Assembly (NCBI GenBank): GCA_963753485.1 | Contig: CAVWCL010000013.1 | Coordinates: 1-64,000 of the forward strand | Source: CAWDLX01 sp963753485 | GTDB taxonomy: Bacteria; Actinomycetota; Actinomycetes; Mycobacteriales; Micromonosporaceae | DNA length: 64,000 nt | Direction: 5' to 3' | Part shown: piece after piece, positions 58,149-64,000 of the stretch | Layout of the letters: every line of letters begins with the position of its first letter | How positions within the stretch are numbered: position 1 is the stretch's first letter | Made by a program: the position numbers and the translations under genes | The notes under the pieces: generated by a model | Told to the model about the DNA's origin: nothing | Database searches by the model: none | What the model saw: the letters and a program-made list of their open reading frames with translations, nothing else

Positions 58149-58499
58149 CTAGCGACCCGCCTCTTGGTGGTACAGCTCCACCACATCCGCCTTGATCCGC
58201 CCCCGCGGGGCGACCGCGATGCCTTTGCGCTGGGCCCAGCTCCGGATCGCCTTGTTCTGGTCCCGTTCGACGACGGGCCCGCCGCGGCCGCGGCCGCCGC
58301 CGGAGCGCCCGCCACCCGGACGTCCGGCCAGGCGGGTGCCGACCTCGAGGTACGGCGCGAGTGCGGCGCGCAGTCTACTGGCGTTCCTTGCCGACAGGTC
58401 GATCTCGTATGAATGACCGTCGAGCCCGAACTTCACCGTCTCCTGCGCCTCGCCACCATCAAGGTCGTCGATGAGCTTGGTGATAGTCTCCTTGGCCAC
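58149..58499 (-). CDS. lsr2: Lsr2-family nucleoid-associated protein
   Basis: A 116-aa H-NS-like protein that bridges AT-rich DNA and silences foreign genes. The N-terminal dimerisation domain has the start KETITKLIDDLDGGEAQETV and the beta strand SYEIDLSARNASRLR (near residue 30); a Gly/Arg-rich linker (RSGGGRGRGG) leads to the C-terminal DNA-binding domain, which contains IRSWAQRKGIAVAPRGRI with the AT-hook-like RGR. The leader upstream is notably AT-rich, which suits autoregulation. lysS lies further upstream on the same strand. Confidence 0.95.
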   Translation of the reverse strand: MAKETITKLIDDLDGGEAQETVKFGLDGHSYEIDLSARNASRLRAALAPYLEVGTRLAGRPGGGRSGGGRGRGGPVVERDQNKAIRSWAQRKGIAVAPRGRIKADVVELYHQEAGR

Positions 58500-58539
58500 C
58501 CGACAATTCCCTTCGCTAACCGAGCGGTTGCAGATTATG

Positions 58540-58565
58540 GCGCAGACAATATCTCATATCTGCGC
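58540..58565. promoter_or_regulatory. Inverted repeat in the AT-rich lsr2 leader
   Basis: GCGCAGA-N12-TCTGCGC is a perfect 7-bp inverted repeat enclosing CAATATCTCATA. It lies 41 bases upstream of lsr2 in the most AT-rich part of the neighbourhood, a likely place for control of lsr2 by itself or another regulator. Confidence 0.4.
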
Positions 58566-58638
58566 GAGGAGCGCAGCCAACGATGTTTTTTGGTCGTGGC
58601 GTAGCGCAGCGTCACTCAATCATTACGCATATTACGGT

Positions 58639-60147
58639 TCAGCGTGGCCGTATCAACGGAAACAAGATCGTTTCCCGAATTCCGAGACCGGTCAGCACCA
58701 TCATGAGCCGGTCGACACCCAGACCCATTCCGCCCATCGGCGGCATGCCGTGCTCCATGGCGCGCAGGAAGTCCTCGTCCAATCGCATCGCCTCCGGGTC
58801 GCCGGCGGCGGCAAGGCCGGCCTGGGCGACCAGGCGTTCGCGCTGGATGACCGGATCGGTGAGTTCCGAGTACCCGGTCGCCAGCTCGACGCCGCCGATG
58901 TAGAGGTCCCACTTCTCGGCCAGCTCAGGCAGCCTGCGGTGGGTACGGGTAAGCGGGCTGGTCTGCACCGGGTAGTCCATGACGAAGGTCGGCTGCTGCA
59001 GCGTCGGGACGACCAGCGCCTCGAAGAGCTGTTCGGCGGCCCACCCCGCGCCGGGCCGGGTGGCGTCGATGCCGATGCCGTGCTTGGCCGCGTACGCCAC
59101 CAACGCGGCCATCGGGGTGTCCGGCCCGACCGCCTCGCCCAGGGCCGCCGAAAGAGCGTCGAACAACGTCACCGTCGTCCATTCCCCGCTCAGGTCGAAT
59201 TGGGCGCCATCGTGCTGGCATACGGTATGCGAGCCGGCCACCGCGAGCGCGGCCGCCTGGACGAGCTCGCGCGTGAGAACGGCGATCGTGTGGTAGTCGC
59301 CGTACGACTCGTACGCCTCGAGCATGGCAAACTCCGGCGAATGAGCGGAGTCGATTCCCTCATTGCGAAAATTGCGATTGATCTCGAAGACCCGCTCAAT
59401 TCCGCCCACAACGCATCGCTTGAGATACAGCTCCGGAGCGACCCGAAGATACACATCGTGATCGAGCGCGTTCGCGTGCGTCACGAACGGCCGGGCGGCG
59501 GCCCCACCGGGTATCGGCTGCAGCATCGGCGTCTCCACCTCGGTGAAGCCCCGGTCGTGCAGGTGGTCGCGCAGGCTCCGGACGACCGCCGCCCGGGCCC
59601 GCACGGTGTCCCGGGCCTGCGGGCGCATGATCAGGTCGAGGTATCGCTGACGGACCCGGGTCTCGGGTGACATCGGCCGGTGCGGGACCGGTAGCGGTCT
59701 CAGCGCCTTCGCCGCCATCGTCCAACGGTCGGCCAGCACAGAGAGTTCGCCGCGTGCACTCGTGATCACCTCCCCCTCGACGCCGACGAGATCGCCAAGA
59801 TCGACGAACCGCTTCCACGCCCCCAGCGTCTCGGCGCCCACGCGGTCGAGGGAGAGCATCACCTGAAGCTCGGTACCGCCACCCTCCCGCAACGTCGCGA
59901 AATGCAGCTTGCCGCTGGTGCGGATGGAGACCACCCGCCCGGCTACCGCCACGAACTCGCCGGTGGCCGTGCTGCTCGGCAGCCCGGCGAACTCTTTCCT
60001 CAGCTCGGTCAGCAGGGTGGTGCGCGCCACCTGTGCCGGGTAAGCCTGGCCCCCCTCGTCGATGATCCGCTCACGCTTGTCATGGCGGATACGGACCTGC
60101 TCCGGCGGGCCATGGTCCAATTCCGCCGGTTGCGGCGACTGCATCAC
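58639..60147 (-). CDS. lysS: Class II lysyl-tRNA synthetase
   Basis: A 502-aa aminoacyl-tRNA synthetase. It has an OB-fold anticodon-binding domain (FVAVAGRVVSIRTSGKLHFATLRE, core GRVVSIRTSGKLHF) and the class II catalytic motifs: motif 1 around GFTEVETPMLQPIPGGA, motif 2 RVFEINRNFRNEG near residue 255 and motif 3 GMGLGVDRLMMVLTG near 470. In motif 2 and after it, EINRNF and SAHSPEFAMLEAY depart slightly from the usual EIGRNF and HNPEFT, so this could be a second, specialised LysRS. It precedes lsr2 on the same strand, as in many actinobacteria. Confidence 0.92.
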   Translation of the reverse strand: MMQSPQPAELDHGPPEQVRIRHDKRERIIDEGGQAYPAQVARTTLLTELRKEFAGLPSSTATGEFVAVAGRVVSIRTSGKLHFATLREGGGTELQVMLSLDRVGAETLGAWKRFVDLGDLVGVEGEVITSARGELSVLADRWTMAAKALRPLPVPHRPMSPETRVRQRYLDLIMRPQARDTVRARAAVVRSLRDHLHDRGFTEVETPMLQPIPGGAAARPFVTHANALDHDVYLRVAPELYLKRCVVGGIERVFEINRNFRNEGIDSAHSPEFAMLEAYESYGDYHTIAVLTRELVQAAALAVAGSHTVCQHDGAQFDLSGEWTTVTLFDALSAALGEAVGPDTPMAALVAYAAKHGIGIDATRPGAGWAAEQLFEALVVPTLQQPTFVMDYPVQTSPLTRTHRRLPELAEKWDLYIGGVELATGYSELTDPVIQRERLVAQAGLAAAGDPEAMRLDEDFLRAMEHGMPPMGGMGLGVDRLMMVLTGLGIRETILFPLIRPR

Positions 60148-60268
60148 TGTTGTGGCATCCTTTGCCCTAAAATAGCGTGATTGTCCCCCGAGCCTACTGA
60201 ACCATCGTCAGCCAGCCGTGGATGTTCGCGCGGAGGTGGCCTCCGCCGGGGTCGCTAGCGTGGACGGC

Positions 60269-61042
60269 ATGCCTGAGCGTCCCCAGCCGGCCGAATGGCG
60301 GCGGCGTGGCGCGTCGTTCGGCCCGGCCGCGGAGCTCTATGACGCGGCGCGCCCCCGCTACCCGATCGAGGCGGTGAGGTGGGCGCTGGCGCCGCTCGGA
60401 CCGGGTCGTTGGCGGGTGGCCGATGTCGGCGCCGGCACCGGCATCATGAGCCGGATCCTGTTGCAACTCGGTCACGAGGTGATCGCGGTCGAGCCGGACG
60501 ACCGCATGCGCGCCCGCCTGCATGCCAGCACGCCGGGGGCGCTGGCGACGGCTGGCTCGGCCGAGCAGCTGCCGGTCGCCGATGCGGAGCTGGACGCCGC
60601 CGTCGCGGCCCAGGCGTACCACTGGTTCGATCACGATCTCGCGCACCTTGAGCTGGCCCGGGCGGTCCGGCCCGACGGCGTCTTCGCGGCCATCTGGAAC
60701 GTGCGCGACGACGCGGCCGCCCGGTGGGTCGCCGAGTACTCGCGCATCGTCGAGGGCGAGCGCGGTCCGGTCGCCGATGGGTACGACGATCGGGATCCGT
60801 CGTTCGGGGACGGCTTCGGCGCACCCGAGCTGCGCGCCTTCCCGCATACGGTCCGCCAGACGCCCGACTCGCTGCTCGCTCTGCTGCGGAGCCGGTCCTA
60901 CTACCTCACCGGCTCGCCGCAACGGCGGGCCGAGCTCGACCGAGCGGTCTCTCAGCTCGCCCGCAACCATCCCGACCTCGCCGGCCGGCAAGAATTTGCG
61001 CTACCGTACCTGACCCGCGTCTACCGGGCGCGACGGGGCTGA
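60269..61042 (+). CDS. Class I SAM-dependent methyltransferase
   Basis: A 257-aa methyltransferase of the UbiE/type-11 group. Motif I is VADVGAGTGIMSRILLQLG near residue 50 (core ADVGAGTG), followed by VIAVEPDDRMRA, AEQLPVADAELDAAVAAQAYHWFDH (core AEQLPVADAELDA) and LARAVRPDGVFAAIWN. The QAYHWF motif is common in the YcgJ-like family. The start is ATG 60269, seven bases after TAGCGT; GTG 60260 is possible. Substrate unknown. It is convergent with the small gene at 61055. Confidence 0.88.
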   Translation: MPERPQPAEWRRRGASFGPAAELYDAARPRYPIEAVRWALAPLGPGRWRVADVGAGTGIMSRILLQLGHEVIAVEPDDRMRARLHASTPGALATAGSAEQLPVADAELDAAVAAQAYHWFDHDLAHLELARAVRPDGVFAAIWNVRDDAAARWVAEYSRIVEGERGPVADGYDDRDPSFGDGFGAPELRAFPHTVRQTPDSLLALLRSRSYYLTGSPQRRAELDRAVSQLARNHPDLAGRQEFALPYLTRVYRARRG

Positions 61043-61054
61043 CCCCGTCGACAC

Positions 61055-61450
61055 TCAGATCGTGGTCTGCGGGCGCGAGTTCTCCGGGGTGAACCGGTGA
61101 TCGATCCGGTACGGCGACGGGCAGAACTCGCCCGACCACAGGCAGGCGACTTCGGCGCCGTGGGTCAGCTCGCCTACCTGGTCGAGCGACTCGACCTCAT
61201 CCAGGGCCAGGCGCATGGCGGTGCCGTCACCGTTGCGGTACCAGCGCTCCCGGCTCCACCCCACGTCCAACGCGGCCGGTAACGCCGCCTGATGGCTCTC
61301 GGCCCGGAAGACCACGACCAGTGTCTGGTACCGGAAAGTGGTCTCGTCCCGCAGGAAGAGTGCGAAGCGCAGGCGCGCGCTGAACCACGTCGCCCGGCTT
61401 GGCGCCGTTATGACGGCAGCCGCCGATCGGTCACCTGCGGTGTTTGTCAT
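61055..61450 (-). CDS. Small protein of unknown function
   Basis: A 131-aa soluble protein. The core WFSARLRFALFLRDE, then YQTLVVVFRAESHQAALPAAL and ERWYRNGDGTAMRLALDEVESL suggests a small alpha/beta domain related to DUF4288-like proteins; I am not certain of that match. It starts 15 bases from the edge of the second 58-bp array, so that array separates it from the large gene upstream on the same strand. No Shine-Dalgarno is evident. Confidence 0.6.
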   Translation of the reverse strand: MTNTAGDRSAAAVITAPSRATWFSARLRFALFLRDETTFRYQTLVVVFRAESHQAALPAALDVGWSRERWYRNGDGTAMRLALDEVESLDQVGELTHGAEVACLWSGEFCPSPYRIDHRFTPENSRPQTTI

Positions 61451-61464
61451 CGTGAGACCGAGCC

Positions 61465-61746
61465 TGCCTTTCGTTCGCGCTGCGGGGCTCGCACCCGCTC
61501 ACTCCTCGCGCTCACCATTGCCTGCCTTTCGTTCGCGCTGCGGGGCTCGCACCCGCTCACTCCTCGCGCTCACCATTGCCTGCCTTTCGTTCGCGCTGCG
61601 GGGCTCGCACCCGCTCACTCCTCGCGCTCACCATTGCCTGCCTTTCGTTCGCGCTGCGGGGCTCGCACCCGCTCACTCCTCGCGCTCACCATTGCCTGCC
61701 TTTCGTTCGCGCTGCGGGGCTCGCACCCGCTCACTCCTCGCGCTCC
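61465..61746 (+). repeat. Second array of five 58-bp repeats
   Basis: Units start at 61465, 61523, 61581, 61639 and 61697. They match the array at 44050 except for CACTCCTC in place of CGCTCCTC and the spacer CATTGCC in place of CGGTGCC, both changes being shared by the units here. So each array was amplified separately from a diverged single unit to the same number and period. The last unit and a half overlap the 3' end of the large gene at 61673. Confidence 0.97.
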
Positions 61747-64000
61747 CACCGAGGTCCAGTGCCGAAGGCGACCGCTGCTCAGCCCGCGGCAGCACCGGCT
61801 CAGCGGTGACCGTCGGCCCAGGCCGGGGCCAGGCTTGTAGGTGCAGCTGGTTCAGCGGGCGATTGGCGTCGAGGATCGGCCCGTGGTAACCCGGGTCGAA
61901 GCCGAGCGTGAGCTCCGCACCGGCCGGACCGAACCGGTGCCAGGCACCATCCGGGGGATAGGCCGGCACGAGGGCACCGCCGAACGCCACTGGCGAGGAC
62001 ACGATCTCCTCGCCATCGAGTGCGGTCCAGACGATCTGATCGGGAGCGATCACCTCGCGGCCGAGTTCCCGCGCGAGCGCGGCGGCCATCGATGCCGGGC
62101 CACCGGCCGCCGTCTCACAGGAGAGCAGCTTGATCCCGACACCATCGGGCAGCTCGAAGAAGCCATCGACGGCGGCGCTCCGAAGAGCCGTCGCGAGCTG
62201 CTGCGGGCTCAACCGGCGGTTGCCGATGTAGAACCCGTCGGGCGCGCCGTGCAGATCGACCGTGACGTATCCGGGCGTCGGTAGGACGGCGCGGGCGAAA
62301 TCGCGGATGTCGTCGTCGGCTGGATGGAATCCCACGCCGGCGTCGGTCCGGAAGGCCGTCTGCCGAGCCAGTGCGGCCGCCTCCGCGTCGGTGAGGTCAA
62401 GGCCGAACACCGCGGGGCCGGTGGTGGCAGCCGGCGCCGTCCCGGCTGTCGGATCGCCCGCTGAGGGGTCGATCGGAGGGCGGGCTTGTGGGCCACTGGC
62501 GGCGGTAGCCGGCAGCCGAGCGTGCCCGGCCGCGTGCGCTGGTGCCTCGCGGGCGGCAGTCTCGTGAGCGACTGGCTGGTGAGCGACAGGCTGGTGAGCG
62601 ACAGGCTCGTTGGCCACAAGCTGGTGCGCAACAGGCTTGTTGGCCACCGGCTGATGGGCGCCGAGGGCCACCGGGCGGAGACCGGCCGCGGCGGCGGGTC
62701 CCACCGAACCGTTGTCGGACGGCGACCCGTGGAGGTCGCCGACCTGGTTGGCCAGCGGTGCCGTGCCGGCCAGGTCGGCCGGCACGGCACCCCCCGCGCG
62801 AGCCGGGCGACCCGGTGGCAGGGCACCATCTGGCCGCACGTCGGCGCCGCTGAGTACCGCATCGTGCGGCCCCGTACGGGCGTCGACTCCGACCCTGGGC
62901 ATCGCGGGCGTGTGGTGGTCGTCGGCCGGCTGTAGCGGGAAGGTGTTGACCGCGGTCGGGCGATCCGGCGCCGCATGGCCCGAGGTATCGTGCGCGGCCC
63001 GGGTCGAGCCACCCGGCCCGGCAGGCCCCGCGGCGGAGAACCCGATGTCGTCGGCCGCGGAATACTCCGCCGGAGCCGTCCGGTGCGACGTGATGTCTGC
63101 CGCGGCTGGCGCTGGTCGGTCAGCCGGGGCCTGGAGTGCCTGCGGTTGCCTGGCCCCGTCCAGCCCGGTGGCCGCGGGCTGGCGGGCTTCGTTCAGCCCG
63201 GTGGGCGTCGGCCGCGCGTCTTCGTCGGCGCCAACCAGCGCCCGATCGAGGTCGGCTGACCATCCCGCCCCGCCGGGCCGACCGGCCAGCTCGGCCGTTG
63301 CCCCCGGCTCCGCCGACATAGCGGCAACCTCCCGCAGGTCGTCGGCCCGGATCGGGTGCATACCGGCATGCCGCATCGCAGGCACCGCTCCGACGGCTCC
63401 AGCCGATAGGGCCAGCAGAAGGTGATGGCCGGCCGGGACCGGCTCACCCCGTACCACCGGTGTCAGCACGCCGCCGGTCACGCCGACGAAGCCGGCGGTT
63501 GCGGCCACCCGCGCCGGTGAGCTCAACATCCCCGGCAGGAACCGGCCGGCGAGGCCGAACGCGCCACCACCGACCACCCCGAAGATGGCTCCGTCCGCCG
63601 CGGCGGAGGCCGTCTTTGACCAGTCCCACTGCGCGCGATGTCCCTGCCACGTCTGGATCCCTTGAATGGCAATGTCGAGCCCCGCGGTGATGGCCGCGCT
63701 GAGCGCCACCGCCGCGATCACCCGAACGAGGATCGTGCGGATGGTGAGCTGCGCGGCCGCCACCGCAACCGGGATTCCCGCGGCCGAGACACCGCCGAAC
63801 ACGGCCAGGCCGAGCAGCCACGCGATCGTGCCGGCCAGCACGGCGAGAGCCCCGATGAACGCGTACTTGGCGTACTGCACCTCGGTGGCCGCCCGCTCAC
63901 AGGCGTTCGCGATCTCGTCGCAGGCGCTGGCCAACTGGGCCACCAGGCCGGTCGCGGTGTCGGAGCCGGCGACACGGTGCCACCCGCTCAGGAACGCGGC
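61673..64000 (-). CDS. WXG100/T7SS-like secreted protein, C-terminal part (cut by window edge)
   Basis: At least 775 residues; the frame remains open through position 64000, so the N-terminus lies outside the window. The visible start, HRVAGSDTATGLVAQLASACDEIANACERA, has core LVAQLASACDEIANACERAA, resembling WXG100-like helical domains, followed by two to three membrane spans (YAFIGALAVLAGTIAWLLGL, IRTILVRVIAAVALSAAI). A long Ala/Pro-rich disordered region has PVAHQ pentapeptide repeats (about 62570-62660). The C-terminal domain carries His in VDLHGAPDGFYIG (codon 62249-62251) and Cys in KLLSCETAAGG (62117-62119), 44 residues apart, as in caspase-like folds. The last 23 or so residues and stop come from the 58-bp repeat. 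I infer a polymorphic effector. Confidence 0.72.
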   Translation of the reverse strand, partial: AAFLSGWHRVAGSDTATGLVAQLASACDEIANACERAATEVQYAKYAFIGALAVLAGTIAWLLGLAVFGGVSAAGIPVAVAAAQLTIRTILVRVIAAVALSAAITAGLDIAIQGIQTWQGHRAQWDWSKTASAAADGAIFGVVGGGAFGLAGRFLPGMLSSPARVAATAGFVGVTGGVLTPVVRGEPVPAGHHLLLALSAGAVGAVPAMRHAGMHPIRADDLREVAAMSAEPGATAELAGRPGGAGWSADLDRALVGADEDARPTPTGLNEARQPAATGLDGARQPQALQAPADRPAPAAADITSHRTAPAEYSAADDIGFSAAGPAGPGGSTRAAHDTSGHAAPDRPTAVNTFPLQPADDHHTPAMPRVGVDARTGPHDAVLSGADVRPDGALPPGRPARAGGAVPADLAGTAPLANQVGDLHGSPSDNGSVGPAAAAGLRPVALGAHQPVANKPVAHQLVANEPVAHQPVAHQPVAHETAAREAPAHAAGHARLPATAASGPQARPPIDPSAGDPTAGTAPAATTGPAVFGLDLTDAEAAALARQTAFRTDAGVGFHPADDDIRDFARAVLPTPGYVTVDLHGAPDGFYIGNRRLSPQQLATALRSAAVDGFFELPDGVGIKLLSCETAAGGPASMAAALARELGREVIAPDQIVWTALDGEEIVSSPVAFGGALVPAYPPDGAWHRFGPAGAELTLGFDPGYHGPILDANRPLNQLHLQAWPRPGPTVTAEPVLPRAEQRSPSALDLGGSARSERVRAPQRERKAGNGEREE

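Noticed and set aside
61465..61746. Short proteins encoded by the repeat array on the plus strand
   Set aside because: The frames stay open only because the GC-rich 58-bp unit lacks stops; the unit length is not a multiple of three, so the peptides just cycle through frames.

Overview
The window is very GC-rich and carries Lsr2, CarD, DisA-RadA, ClpC, GroEL under CIRCE control and an actinobacterial-type SAM riboswitch, so it comes from an actinomycete chromosome. The type III polyketide/UbiA cluster and the overall gene content would fit Micromonosporales, but that is an inference from memory and not a measured relationship. Many genes start 6-8 bases after a TANNNT box with no Shine-Dalgarno sequence, which points to frequent leaderless transcription.

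Layout. 1-2306: wreckage of an IS630-type transposase and of an NB-ARC (STAND) ATPase next to the 3' end of a tRNA-Thr gene. 2.5-7.2 kb: sugar transport ATPase, PAP2 phosphatase, then a DeoR regulator divergent from a ROK kinase-nagA amino-sugar operon with a palindromic operator between them. 7.3-15.6 kb: DUF3263 protein, lipoprotein, an esterase/peptidase fused to an ABC ATPase plus its permease, a five-copy 26-bp repeat, a CPCC protein, a small-molecule kinase, folP and a membrane protein. 15.6-24.7 kb: SAM riboswitch-thrC, paaN, cold-shock protein, a membrane protein, groL, a dipeptidase and a small membrane protein. 24.6-37.0 kb: fumC, two membrane-anchored beta-propellers and a tyrosine/homogentisate catabolic region (Lrp regulator, hpd, RDD protein, hisC-type aminotransferase, hmgA, an unknown divergent protein, PatB-like lyase, PPOX protein).

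37.0-39.9 kb holds an unusual two-frame gene that reads best as one large Rossmann-type protein broken by a frameshift. 40.0-41.1 kb is a dormancy-like stress module (universal stress protein, DUF1918, DUF1876) with two DosR-like boxes. 41.2-44.0 kb is the carD-ispD-ispF isoprenoid operon. 44.3-48.1 kb is a compact secondary-metabolite cluster (type III PKS, acyl-CoA-dehydrogenase-fold flavoprotein, methyltransferase, UbiA prenyltransferase). 48.2-60.1 kb is a housekeeping block: lipoprotein, radA, disA, mutY, polysaccharide deacetylase, clpC, lsr2, lysS. The right end holds a methyltransferase, a small unknown protein and the C-terminal part of a large WXG100/T7SS-like protein with a possible caspase-like His/Cys domain.

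A GC-rich repeat unit of about 51 bp occurs five times at a 58-bp period in two separate arrays (44050-44334 and 61465-61746) and as single copies at 8510, 36550 and 55084. It sits at or just beyond gene 3' ends and even supplies stop codons to two genes. The strongest candidates for new biology are the PKS/UbiA cluster, the WXG100-like effector, the 37.4-39.9 kb gene, the DosR-like module, the SAM riboswitch on thrC and the 58-bp arrays.
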